DNA of 56,251 nt, taken from Mycobacterium simulans. GTDB taxonomy: Bacteria > Actinomycetota > Actinomycetes > Mycobacteriales > Mycobacteriaceae. Position 1 is the stretch's first letter. Every line of letters starts with the position of its first letter. Shown here one piece after another: positions 24,583-32,919 of this stretch. The notes under the pieces were generated by a model. It saw only the letters and a list, made by a program, of their open reading frames with translations. It did no database searches and was not told the DNA's origin. Where the stretch lies: assembly GCF_900232995.1 (NCBI RefSeq), contig NZ_OCVX01000007.1, forward strand, positions 248,992 through 305,242, in the 5' to 3' direction. Position numbers and translations under genes: made by a program.

Positions 24583-25844
24583 CCGTCTCGTTAGGCCGTC
24601 GATCGCCCCCATTAGACCTTCCGGCGATCCGTGCCGATTTCCCCATTCTCAAGCGCGTGATGCGCGGGGGAAATCAGCTGGCGTACCTGGATTCCGGTGC
24701 GACATCGCAGCGCCCATTGCAGGTGCTCGACGCCGAGCGCGAATTTCTCGTCACGTCCAACGGCGCGGTGCATCGTGGCGCGCACCAGCTGATGGAAGAG
24801 GCGACCGACGCCTACGAGCAGGGCCGTGCTGACATCGCGGCGTTCGTCGGCGCCGACGCGGACGAGCTGGTGTTCACCAAGAACGCTACCGAGTCGCTCA
24901 ACCTGGTGTCATATGTGCTGGGCGACAAGCGGTTCGAGCACGCCGTCGGACCCGGTGAGGTCATTGTCACCACCGAGCTCGAGCACCACGCCAACCTGGT
25001 CCCGTGGCAGGAACTCGCCCGGCGTACCGGGGCCACGCTGCGCTGGTATGGCGTCACCGACGACGGTCGTATCGATCTTGATTCGGTCGAGCTGGACGAA
25101 CGCGTCAAAGTCGTTGCGTTCACGCATCACTCCAATGTGACGGGCGCATTGACGCCGGTGACAGAACTGGTTTCCCGAGCCAAAGCCGTTGGTGCGCTGA
25201 CCGTCCTGGACGCTTGCCAGTCGGTCCCGCATCAGCCGGTCGACCTGCACGGCTTGGACGTCGACTTCGCCGCGTTTTCCGGGCATAAAATGTTGGGCCC
25301 CAACGGGATCGGCGTGCTATACGGCCGCCGTGAGTTGTTGGCCGCCGTGCCCCCATTTATTACCGGTGGCTCGATGATCGAGACCGTGACCATGGAAGCC
25401 ACCACCTACGCGTCGCCGCCGCAGCGATTCGAGGCAGGAACCCCGATGACCTCCCAGGTGGTCGGGTTGGCCGCCGCCGCACGCTATCTCGGCGCGATCG
25501 GCATGGACGCCGTCGAAGCGCACGAACGTCAGCTCGTTGCCGCGGCCATCGACGGGTTGTCCGATGTCGACGGCGTGCGCATCATCGGGCCCACAGCAAT
25601 GGAAAACCGCGGCTCGCCAGTAGCATTCGTCGTCGACGGCGTGCACGCGCACGACGTCGGGCAGGTGCTCGATGACGACGGCGTCGCCGTGCGAGTCGGG
25701 CACCATTGCGCGTTACCGCTGCACCGCAGGTTCGGGTTGGCGGCCACCGCGCGAGCTTCGTTCGCGGTGTACAACACCATCGGCGAGGTCGATCGGTTGG
25801 TGGCCGGTGTTCGACGGTCGCTGGAATTCTTTGGGAGAGCCTGA
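24579..25844 (+). CDS. sufS: SufS/Csd cysteine desulfurase
   Basis: This PLP enzyme takes sulfur from cysteine as a persulfide for cluster assembly. In the 421-residue chain, the PLP lysine is K237 in FSGHKMLGPNGIG and the catalytic cysteine is C377 in RVGHHCALPLHRR. THHSNVTGALTPV and LDACQSVPHQPVDL are further class V aminotransferase signatures. The catalytic loop is of the short group II type that needs SufU or SufE as acceptor; sufU is the next gene. M. tuberculosis counterpart: Rv1464 (csd). Confidence 0.96.
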   Translation: MTVSLGRRSPPLDLPAIRADFPILKRVMRGGNQLAYLDSGATSQRPLQVLDAEREFLVTSNGAVHRGAHQLMEEATDAYEQGRADIAAFVGADADELVFTKNATESLNLVSYVLGDKRFEHAVGPGEVIVTTELEHHANLVPWQELARRTGATLRWYGVTDDGRIDLDSVELDERVKVVAFTHHSNVTGALTPVTELVSRAKAVGALTVLDACQSVPHQPVDLHGLDVDFAAFSGHKMLGPNGIGVLYGRRELLAAVPPFITGGSMIETVTMEATTYASPPQRFEAGTPMTSQVVGLAAAARYLGAIGMDAVEAHERQLVAAAIDGLSDVDGVRIIGPTAMENRGSPVAFVVDGVHAHDVGQVLDDDGVAVRVGHHCALPLHRRFGLAATARASFAVYNTIGEVDRLVAGVRRSLEFFGRA

Positions 25845-25846
25845 AG

Positions 25847-26329
25847 TTGCGACTCGAGCAGATCTACCAGGACGTGATCCTGGACCACTACAAGCACCCG
25901 CAGCACCGCGGGCTGCGTGAGCCATTTGGTGCGCAAGTCTTCCACGTCAACCCCATCTGCGGCGACGAGGTTACCCTGCGGGTGACCTTGTCGGACGATG
26001 GTGAAACCGTGGCTGACGTTTCCTATGACGGCCAAGGCTGTTCGATCAGTCAGGCGTCGACCTCGGTGCTCACCGAACAGGTGATCGGTCAGAGCGTGCC
26101 CGAGGCGCTGCGGACCATCGCGGCGTTCACTGAAATGGTGTCTTCGCGCGGCACCGTTGAGGGCGACGAGGATGTGCTGGGCGACGGAGTCGCATTCTCC
26201 GGAGTGGCCAAATACCCAGCGCGAGTGAAATGTGCGTTGCTTGGCTGGATGGCGTGTAAGGACGCACTGGCCCAGGCCAGCGAATCCTTTGAGGAGGTTA
26301 CTGATGAGCGAAACGACCGCGCCGGATGA
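25847..26329 (+). CDS. sufU: SufU, zinc-dependent sulfurtransferase partner of SufS
   Basis: The 160-residue protein is an IscU-like SufU that accepts persulfide sulfur from SufS. The metal/acceptor residues are in NPICGDEV, GQGCSISQAS and RVKCALLGW. The start is unusual: the conserved LRLEQIYQDVILDHYKHPQ block begins with TTG at 25847, seven bases after GGGAGAG and two bases after the sufS stop; CTG 25841 is the only other nearby in-frame candidate, and there is no ATG or GTG close by. The 3' end overlaps sufT by 26 bp. M. tuberculosis counterpart: Rv1465. Confidence 0.9.
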   Translation: MRLEQIYQDVILDHYKHPQHRGLREPFGAQVFHVNPICGDEVTLRVTLSDDGETVADVSYDGQGCSISQASTSVLTEQVIGQSVPEALRTIAAFTEMVSSRGTVEGDEDVLGDGVAFSGVAKYPARVKCALLGWMACKDALAQASESFEEVTDERNDRAG

Positions 26330-26651
26330 GGAATTGCTCGCCGACGTCGAGGAGGCGATGCGCGACGTCGTCGACCCGGAGCTGGGGATCAACGTCGTCG
26401 ATCTGGGACTGGTCTACGGCCTAGACCTGGAAGAGGGCGACGAGGGAACTGTCGCGCTGATCGACATGACCCTGACATCTGCAGCGTGTCCGCTCACCGA
26501 TGTCATTGAGGACCAGTCGCGCAGCGCGTTGGTCGGCAGTGGTTTGGTCAACGACATACGCATCAACTGGGTCTGGAACCCGCCGTGGGGTCCGGACAAG
26601 ATCACCGACGACGGGCGTGAGCAACTACGCGCGCTCGGTTTCACCGTCTGA
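26304..26651 (+). CDS. sufT: SufT, MIP18/DUF59 family Fe-S maturation factor
   Basis: The 115-residue protein has the DUF59 signature VVDPELGINVVDLGLVYGL near residue 25 and MTLTSAACPLTDVIEDQ with the conserved cysteine. The C-terminal NWVWNPPWGPDKITDDGREQL is typical of SufT. Such proteins help deliver iron-sulfur clusters to targets. ATG 26304 follows GAGGAGG at 26291 and lies within the sufU 3' end. It closes the suf operon and is convergent with fadE15, 14 bp away. M. tuberculosis counterpart: Rv1466. Confidence 0.93.
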   Translation: MSETTAPDEELLADVEEAMRDVVDPELGINVVDLGLVYGLDLEEGDEGTVALIDMTLTSAACPLTDVIEDQSRSALVGSGLVNDIRINWVWNPPWGPDKITDDGREQLRALGFTV

Positions 26652-26665
26652 TCGCAAAACGCCTG

Positions 26666-28510
26666 TCAGAAGGCGTCTTCGGAGACGCGCATGATCTCGT
26701 CGTCGATGGATTCGATCACGGTACGCACTCCGCTCAGTTTCGGCAGCATGTTTTTGGCGAAGAACGACGCGACCGCAATCTTGCCCTGGTAGAACGACTC
26801 GTCGTTCTTCGACGGCCCATTCGCCAAAGCGGCGCGGGCGACATTGGCTTGAGCCAGCAGTCGCCAGCCGATGAGCAGGTCGCCAACGGCCAGCAGGTAT
26901 CGCACCGATCCGAGCCCCACCTTGTAGATGTCGTTGGGGTTTTGTGCCGCAGACATCAGATACCCGGTCAGGGCGCCGGTCATGGCGGTGAAATCGTCGA
27001 GTGCGGTCTGTAGCAGCTCGGCTTGTGGCTTCAGCGACTCATCGATGTTCTCGATGGTGTGGCTGATCTGCGCCAGCACATGCTGCAGTGCCTGGCCGTG
27101 GTCACGCACGATCTTGCGGAAGAAGAAGTCCAGCGCCTGGATGGCAGTGGTGCCCTCGTAGAGAGAATCGATCTTGGCGTCGCGGATGTACTGCTCAATG
27201 GGATAGTCGACCAAGAAACCCGAGCCACCCAGCGTCTGCAGCGACTCGGTCAGGATTTCGTAGGCCCGTTCCGAGCCCACCCCTTTGACGATCGGCAGCA
27301 GCAGATCGTCGACGCGGTGCGCCATATCGTGATCCGCGCCCGAAACACGTTGTGCCACATCGTCATCCTGGTGTGCGGCGGCATACAGATACAGGGCCCG
27401 CAGACCCTCGGCGTAGGCCTTCTGGGTCATCAGGCTGCGACGCACATCGGGATGCCGCATGATCGTGACCCGCGGCGCCGTCTTGTCGGTCATCTGGGTT
27501 AGATCCGCACCCTGTACCCGCTCCTTGGCGTAGGCCAGCGCGTTCAGATAGCCCGTGGACAGGGTGCCCGCGGACTTGACTCCGATCGTCATGCGGGCGT
27601 GCTCGATGATGGTGAACATCTGCGCGATCCCGTTGGGCACACCGCCGATCAGGTAACCAACGGCCGGCACATCGGTTGCGCCGAAAGTTAATTCACACGT
27701 GGGGGACGACTTCAGACCCATCTTGTGCTCAAGCCCGGTGACGTACACGCCGTTGCGCGGGCCGAGTTCTAAAGTCTCGGGGTCGAAGAGGAAATTGGGC
27801 ACGTAAAACAGGCTCAAGCCCTTGGTACCTGGGCCGGCGCCCTCGGGGCGGGCCAACACGAGATGGAAGATGTTCTCGCAGGTATCGCCGACGTCTCCAC
27901 CGGAGATGAACCGCTTGACGCCCTCGATATGCCAAGTGCCATCGGGTTGTTCAATGGCCTTGGCGCGGGCCGCACCCACATCGGAGCCCGCGTCGGGTTC
28001 GGTGAGCACCATGGTGGACTGCCAGCCACGCTCTATACCCTTGGCCGCCCACTGCCGCTGCTGTTCGTTGCCCTCCACGTAGAGCGCATTGGCCATCACC
28101 GGTCCCAAGAGATAGAAGCACGCAGACGGATTGGCGCAAAAGATCATTTCGTTGACAGCCCAGGTGAGCGGCGGCGGCGCGGCCATTCCACCGATCTCCT
28201 CGGCCAGACCCAGGCGCCACCACTCGGCATCTTTGATCGCTTGCACCGTCTTGACTAACTCCTCCGGCACGCTGATCGAATGCGTGGCCGGGTCGAACAC
28301 CGGTGGGTTGCGGTCGGCGAAGGCGAACGATTCGGCGATCGGGCCTTCGGCCAGGCGCGCGGCCTCGGACAGTATCGTGCGGGCGGTGTCGGCGTCGAGA
28401 TCGCTGTACCTGCCGGCGCCGAGGACGGCGCCTACATCAAGAACTTCGAACAGGTTGAACTCGAGATCGCGGACGTTGGCGATGTAGTGCCCCAATTCGG
28501 TTCCCTTCAA
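26666..28510 (-). CDS. fadE15: Acyl-CoA dehydrogenase (FadE15-like)
   Basis: The 614-residue protein is a long-type acyl-CoA dehydrogenase expected to introduce a trans-2 double bond into acyl-CoA with FAD. It has an N-terminal extra helical domain (MKGTELGHYIANVRDLEFNL), the core MVLTEPDAGSDVGAARAKA, the FAD-site KRFISGGDVGDT, a helical domain with TLGGSGFLVDYPIEQYIRDA, the catalytic Glu in SLYEGTTAIQALDF, and a C-terminal extension. It is convergent with the suf operon; a short CGCCT/AGGCG hairpin covers its stop. The substrate is not evident. M. tuberculosis counterpart: Rv1467c. Confidence 0.93.
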   Translation of the reverse strand: MKGTELGHYIANVRDLEFNLFEVLDVGAVLGAGRYSDLDADTARTILSEAARLAEGPIAESFAFADRNPPVFDPATHSISVPEELVKTVQAIKDAEWWRLGLAEEIGGMAAPPPLTWAVNEMIFCANPSACFYLLGPVMANALYVEGNEQQRQWAAKGIERGWQSTMVLTEPDAGSDVGAARAKAIEQPDGTWHIEGVKRFISGGDVGDTCENIFHLVLARPEGAGPGTKGLSLFYVPNFLFDPETLELGPRNGVYVTGLEHKMGLKSSPTCELTFGATDVPAVGYLIGGVPNGIAQMFTIIEHARMTIGVKSAGTLSTGYLNALAYAKERVQGADLTQMTDKTAPRVTIMRHPDVRRSLMTQKAYAEGLRALYLYAAAHQDDDVAQRVSGADHDMAHRVDDLLLPIVKGVGSERAYEILTESLQTLGGSGFLVDYPIEQYIRDAKIDSLYEGTTAIQALDFFFRKIVRDHGQALQHVLAQISHTIENIDESLKPQAELLQTALDDFTAMTGALTGYLMSAAQNPNDIYKVGLGSVRYLLAVGDLLIGWRLLAQANVARAALANGPSKNDESFYQGKIAVASFFAKNMLPKLSGVRTVIESIDDEIMRVSEDAF

Positions 28511-28587
28511 CCTCGGCTGATCGGTTATTGATCGGGAACAGTCTCGCCGAGTGGAGAAAACGTACGCAACCGTAGGTAGGGCTGCTA

Positions 28588-29682
28588 CTACGTGCCGTTC
28601 GCGCCGTTTATGCCGAACAGCAGCCCGCGCTGGCCGCCGGTGCCGGGCGTGTTAAGAAGACCGAAGGCGTCGCCTCCGTCACCGCCGTTGCCGATCAACA
28701 GCGCGTTGCCGCCGTTGCCGCCATCGCCGATCACCGTCCCGCCGTCGCCACCGGCCCCGCCGTTACCGATCAATCCGGCCTGGCCGCCGATCCCGCCGTT
28801 ACTGGTCGTTCCGCCGTCGCCGCCGTCACCGCCGCTGCCGTACAGGAACCCGCCGTTGCCGCCACTCCCGCCGTTGCCGAAGGAGAGGGAATCCCCGCCC
28901 GCGCCTCCGTCGCCTAGTAACCAGGCCCGACCACCCGCGGCGCCCCCGGCGGGGCCGGCGCCGCCGGCGCCGCCATTGCCGTAAAGGAATCCGCCGTTTC
29001 CGCCGACGCCGCCAACTCCCCCGGGAGCGCCGGCGCCGCCGGCGCCGCCCGCGCCGAACAACAAGGCGGAGCCACCGATGCCTCCGGTGCTGCCGATGCC
29101 GCCGATACCACCGTTGCCGTACAGCCACCCGCCAGCGCCGCCATTACCGCCGCCCGCGCCCGCTCCGCCGTTACCGCCGTTCCCGCCGTTGCCGAGCAGT
29201 CCGGCGGCCCCGCCGCTGCCGCCAGCGACCCCCATGGCGGATTGCGAGAAGCCGTTGCCGCCATTGCCGAACAGGATCCCGCCGGCCTGGCCGTTCGGGC
29301 TCGCCGCGGTGCCATCGGCTCCGCTACCAATAAACGGACGGTTGAACAGCGCTAGCGCGGGCGCATTGATAAAGTCCGCGATCGGCTGGAAGGCGCCGAA
29401 GTTGGTGGCCTCCGCGGCGGCGTACGCCTGGGCGCCGCCGGACAGGCTTCGCACGAATTCGCTGTGAAACGCCGCGACCTGAGCGCTCGCTACCTGAAAA
29501 CTTTGGCCGTGTGCGGCGAATAACGCCGCGACGGCGGCCGATACCTCATCGGCGCCCGCGGCGGCCACCGCTGTCGTCTGGGCCGCCGCCGCCGAATTAG
29601 CCTCGCTAAGCATCGAACCGACGCGAGCCAAGTTCTGGGCCGCACCCGATAACAGCTCCGTATTGGCAACCACGAACGACAT
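28588..29682 (-). CDS. PE_PGRS family protein (PE_PGRS29-like)
   Basis: The 364-residue protein starts at ATG 29682 (MSFVVANTELLSGAAQNLA), 7 bp after GGGGAGG; a longer upstream frame is noncoding. The PE domain occupies residues 1-95, but the diagnostic Pro-Glu pair at 8-9 is Thr-Glu here. GRPFIGSGADGT-like linker sequence (NRPFIGSGADGTAASPNGQ) leads into a PGRS domain with repeated GNGGNGG and GGAGG units, ending LLFGINGANGT. The M. tuberculosis counterpart (Rv1468c) was reported to bind ubiquitin through a UBA-like segment; I cannot confirm such a segment here. It is divergent from ctpD. Confidence 0.92.
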   Translation of the reverse strand: MSFVVANTELLSGAAQNLARVGSMLSEANSAAAAQTTAVAAAGADEVSAAVAALFAAHGQSFQVASAQVAAFHSEFVRSLSGGAQAYAAAEATNFGAFQPIADFINAPALALFNRPFIGSGADGTAASPNGQAGGILFGNGGNGFSQSAMGVAGGSGGAAGLLGNGGNGGNGGAGAGGGNGGAGGWLYGNGGIGGIGSTGGIGGSALLFGAGGAGGAGAPGGVGGVGGNGGFLYGNGGAGGAGPAGGAAGGRAWLLGDGGAGGDSLSFGNGGSGGNGGFLYGSGGDGGDGGTTSNGGIGGQAGLIGNGGAGGDGGTVIGDGGNGGNALLIGNGGDGGDAFGLLNTPGTGGQRGLLFGINGANGT

Positions 29683-29924
29683 CCCGTACCTCCCCTGTGA
29701 AGCGTCAGCGACGCAATGAATCTTAGCGTGATTCGTCAGCAATAGTTACCCATTCTTCACCCGTTTCAGGATGAGTTGCGCAAACCGGCGCGGAAATCAA
29801 TTTGCGTTGTGCCAGTGACCAATTCAATCGCATACCGCAATGCAATCGAGATTTTTGGCGATCGCTGCGTCCCTAGACTCGGTTCATCCTGACGTACTCC
29901 CACCCCTGTCGTGAGGCCGCCGGA
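29683..29924. promoter_or_regulatory. Divergent promoter region PE_PGRS29 / ctpD
   Basis: This 242-bp spacer is AT-richer than the coding flanks, especially 29700-29870. TAGACT near 29873 is a plausible -10 hexamer for ctpD; no convincing -35 is seen. In M. tuberculosis the ctpD-trx genes respond to redox stress, but no known operator can be read here. Confidence 0.4.
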
Positions 29925-31916
29925 ATGACTTTGACCGCTTTCGAAGTGACTGCCCCAGAGGCAACTTTCGACCGCGCTCCAAGAACGATCTCCCAACCGT
30001 TGAGCTGGCGGGCCGCGCTGTGGACAGTGGTGTCCGTGCGCTGGGCGGCGATCGCGCTTGCGCTGTTCCTGGCGGGGTTGGCGGCGCAGCTGAACGGTGC
30101 GCCTAAGGCGATGTGGTGGACGCTGTATCTGGCCTGCTACCTCGCAGGTGGGTGGGGTTCGGCATGGGCCGGCGCACAGGCGTTGCGGAACAAGGCCCTT
30201 GACGTCGACTTGCTAATGATCGTCGCCGCGATCGGCGCGGTCGCAATCGGTCAGATCTTCGACGGCGCGCTACTGATCGTAATTTTCGCGACCTCCGGCG
30301 CGCTCGATGACGTTGCCACCAAACACACCGCAGACTCGGTCAAAGGGTTGTTGGACCTCGCGCCGGATCGCGCCGTAGTGATCGACGGGGACGGCAACGA
30401 GCGGGTGGTGCCGGCCAGTGAGTTGGTGATCGGTGACCGGGTGGTGGTACGGCCCGGAGAGGGGATACCCGCCGATGGGGTAGTGATGTCGGGATCCTCT
30501 GAAGTCGACCAATGCTCGATCACCGGCGAATCGATGCCGATGGCCAAGGACAGCGGCGACGAGGTGTTCGCTGGCACCCTCAACGGATCAGGGGTGCTGC
30601 AGGTAGTGGTCACTCGTGACCCGTCGCAGACCGTGGTCGCCCACATTGTCGAACTGGTGGCCGAAGCGTCGGCGACCAAGGCCAAGACGCAGCTCTTCAT
30701 CGAGAAAATCGAGCAGCGCTACTCCGCTTGCGTGGTGGCCGCCACGCTTGCCCTTGTCACCATCCCGTTGATGATGGGCGCCCAACTGCAGCCAACGTTG
30801 TTGCGCGCCATGACTTTTATGATTGTGGCCTCGCCGTGTGCCGTCGTGCTGGCCACTATGCCGCCGCTGCTATCGGCGATCGCCAATGCGGGCCGGCACG
30901 GGGTACTAGTCAAGTCCGCGGTGGTCGTCGAGCACCTCGCTGACATCAGCATTGTCGCGCTTGACAAGACCGGCACGCTGACTTGCGGCATCCCGCAACT
31001 GACCACCGTGGAGCCGCTGAACCGTGACGCGGTCGGCGTCGATAGATTGCTCCAATTGGCTGCTGCCGCAGAGCAATCCAGCGAACATCCGCTTGGGCGT
31101 GCCATCATCGAGGAAGCTCGCAGCCGAGGCATCGCCGTCCCGCCGGCAGAGGACTTCCGCGCTCTGCCGGGCCGTGGGGTGCGCGCCACCATAGGGCGTG
31201 ATTTTGTCGAGGTCTGCAGCCCACACGGCTATCGAGGCGCGCCCGTGCCCGAACTGACGCCGATCCTCGAGGCCGGTGCAACCGCCGCGATCGTCCTACT
31301 GAATGGTGTCGTGGTTGGCGTACTCGGACTCACCGACCAGGTCCGACCCGATGCCGCTGAATCGGTCGCGTCCCTGACCGCTTTGACCACGGCACCGCCG
31401 GTGCTGTTAACCGGAGACAACGGGCGCGCGGCCCGACGGGTTGCCCAGCACGCCGGGATCACCGACGTACGCGCGGCATTGCTGCCAGAACAGAAAGTCG
31501 AGGCGGTCCGCGGCCTGCAGGCCAGCGGTCACCGGGTGCTCGTCGTCGGCGACGGCGTCAACGACGCCCCCGCGATGGCGGCGGCCCGTGCCTCCATGGC
31601 CATGGGCGCCGGAGCCGACCTCACCCTGCAGACTGCCGACGGTGTCACCGTGCGCGACGAACTGCACACCATCCCGACGATTATCGGGCTGGCCCGGCAG
31701 GCTCGCCGGGTCGTGACCGCCAACCTGGCCATTGCGGCTACCTTCATCACGGTCCTGGTGTTGTGGGATCTGTTCGGCCACCTGCCGCTGCCGCTGGGCG
31801 TGGCGGGCCACGAAGGATCCACGGTGCTGGTCGCCCTCAACGGCATGCGTCTGCTCACCAACCGGTCGTGGCGGGCCGCGGCCCATTCTTGTCGGGGCAC
31901 GTGCGCTGAGGGCTGA
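29925..31916 (+). CDS. ctpD: P1B-type metal-transporting ATPase CtpD
   Basis: The 663-residue heavy-metal ATPase has the membrane metal-site motif SPC (S303-P304-C305) in VASPCAVVLATMPP, the phosphorylated aspartate D347 in LDKTGTLT, ITGESMPMAKDSGDEVF in the actuator domain, the HP motif in SSEHPLGRAI, and VGDGVNDAPAM near the end. There is no N-terminal CxxC metal-binding domain. It fits the P1B-4 cobalt/nickel/iron group; M. tuberculosis CtpD (Rv1469) was described as a cobalt-activated exporter linked to redox stress. Two thioredoxin genes follow within 450 bp, supporting a joint role in protecting metal and thiol balance. Confidence 0.94.
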   Translation: MTLTAFEVTAPEATFDRAPRTISQPLSWRAALWTVVSVRWAAIALALFLAGLAAQLNGAPKAMWWTLYLACYLAGGWGSAWAGAQALRNKALDVDLLMIVAAIGAVAIGQIFDGALLIVIFATSGALDDVATKHTADSVKGLLDLAPDRAVVIDGDGNERVVPASELVIGDRVVVRPGEGIPADGVVMSGSSEVDQCSITGESMPMAKDSGDEVFAGTLNGSGVLQVVVTRDPSQTVVAHIVELVAEASATKAKTQLFIEKIEQRYSACVVAATLALVTIPLMMGAQLQPTLLRAMTFMIVASPCAVVLATMPPLLSAIANAGRHGVLVKSAVVVEHLADISIVALDKTGTLTCGIPQLTTVEPLNRDAVGVDRLLQLAAAAEQSSEHPLGRAIIEEARSRGIAVPPAEDFRALPGRGVRATIGRDFVEVCSPHGYRGAPVPELTPILEAGATAAIVLLNGVVVGVLGLTDQVRPDAAESVASLTALTTAPPVLLTGDNGRAARRVAQHAGITDVRAALLPEQKVEAVRGLQASGHRVLVVGDGVNDAPAMAAARASMAMGAGADLTLQTADGVTVRDELHTIPTIIGLARQARRVVTANLAIAATFITVLVLWDLFGHLPLPLGVAGHEGSTVLVALNGMRLLTNRSWRAAAHSCRGTCAEG

Positions 31917-31957
31917 AACTCGGGCGTTTCCGCCAACCCGGACGTACGCTCCCAGAC

Positions 31958-32323
31958 GTGGTTACTCGGAACCTGACGGCAGCGGTTTTCAAGCAAACCA
32001 TCGACGTCAACGACAATGTGCTCGTCTACTTCTGGGCGCCGTTGTGCAGGCCGTGTGACTTGTTCACCCCGACCTATGAGAGCTCGTCGAACAAACACTT
32101 CGACATCGTGCACGCCAAGGTCAACTACGAAACCGAGAAGGACCTGGTAGAGCTGGCTAAGGTTCAGCACTTACCGACACTGATGGCATTCAAAAAGGGC
32201 ACGCTGGTGTTCCGGCAGGCCGGTGTTGCCAATCCCTCGGTCATGGACAACCTGGTGCGGCAGCTTCGGACCTACAAGTTCAAGGTCGAATCGCCCCCGC
32301 AAGCCCAGCGTGGCCTGCTTTGA
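31958..32323 (+). CDS. trxA: Thioredoxin-like protein with CRPC active site (TrxA, Rv1470-like)
   Basis: The 121-residue protein has a thioredoxin fold: NVLVYFWAPLCRPCDLFTP near residue 25-43 with the two redox cysteines, and the cis-proline segment HLPTLMAFKKG. The motif is CRPC rather than CGPC and the preceding Trp is replaced by Leu, so its redox potential and partners should differ from housekeeping thioredoxin. The GTG at 31958 is the start. It follows ctpD by 41 bp and precedes a canonical thioredoxin gene by 42 bp, so the three form an operon. Confidence 0.88.
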   Translation: MVTRNLTAAVFKQTIDVNDNVLVYFWAPLCRPCDLFTPTYESSSNKHFDIVHAKVNYETEKDLVELAKVQHLPTLMAFKKGTLVFRQAGVANPSVMDNLVRQLRTYKFKVESPPQAQRGLL

Positions 32324-32365
32324 GCCCAGGGAACAAGAACAGCGCCGCGTGGCGTTAGGGGTGGC

Positions 32366-32716
32366 GTGACTACCCAAGACCTCACTGCTGCACAGTTCAA
32401 TGAAACCGTCAACGGCAACGACATGGTGCTCGTCGATTTTTGGGCATCCTGGTGTGGCCCGTGTAAGGCCTTCGCGCCGACGTTCCAGGCTTCCTCGGAG
32501 AAGCACCCAGACGTTGTGTTCGCGAAGGTGGACACCGAAGCCGAGCAAGAGCTCGCGGCAGCCGCCCAGATCCGGTCCATCCCCACGCTGATGGCATTCA
32601 AGAAGGGCAAGCTGCTGTTTAACCAGGCCGGCGCCCTGCCGCCCGCAGCGTTAGAGGACCTGGTCAAGCAGCTCAAGGCCTACGACGTGGACGCCGCCCA
32701 AGCAGAACAAGCCTGA
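32366..32716 (+). CDS. trxB1: Thioredoxin (TrxB1, Rv1471-like)
   Basis: The 116-residue protein is a standard cytoplasmic thioredoxin with the canonical active site in DFWASWCGPCKAFAP and the cis-proline loop in SIPTLMAFKKGKLLF. It shares the LMAFKKG stretch and overall plan with the gene just upstream, which suggests tandem duplication. The start is GTG 32366. The symbol follows M. tuberculosis usage, where trxB1 is a thioredoxin and not the reductase. Confidence 0.92.
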   Translation: MTTQDLTAAQFNETVNGNDMVLVDFWASWCGPCKAFAPTFQASSEKHPDVVFAKVDTEAEQELAAAAQIRSIPTLMAFKKGKLLFNQAGALPPAALEDLVKQLKAYDVDAAQAEQA

Positions 32717-32721
32717 TACGA

Positions 32722-32901
32722 CCGGGCCGTTCTGGATTGCCCGGTTCCTCAGCCCGCCGCCACGCGGCGGGCATCGTCGCCGGGCTTGTGCCGGATTGCC
32801 CGGTTCCTCAGCCCGCCGCCACGCGGCGGGCATCGTCGCCGGGCCGTTCTGGATTGCCCGGTTCCTCAGCCCGCCGCCACGCGGCGGGCATCGTCGCCGG
32901 G
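32722..32901. repeat. Three tandem 58-59-bp repeats with hairpins, trxB1-echA12 spacer
   Basis: The word ATTGCCCGGTTCCTCAGCCC recurs at 32736, 32795 and 32853 (periods 59 and 58 bp). Each unit contains CCCGCCGC-CAC-GCGGCGGG, an 8-bp-stem hairpin, then ATCGTCGCCGGG. Only the short stretch after each CCGGG varies. Read on the minus strand it has the same CGGCGACGAT ... CTGAGGA plan as 20053-20160. The hairpins could help end the ctpD-trx transcript, but no T-run follows. Confidence 0.85.
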
Positions 32902-32919
32902 CTGCGCTACCTTGCATGG

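Noticed and set aside
26652..26680. Rho-independent terminator between sufT and fadE15
   Set aside because: Only a 5-bp stem (CGCCT/AGGCG) without a T-run, overlapping the fadE15 stop; too weak to call.
32722..32901. CRISPR array
   Set aside because: The three units are full-length tandem repeats with almost no variable spacers and no cas genes nearby.
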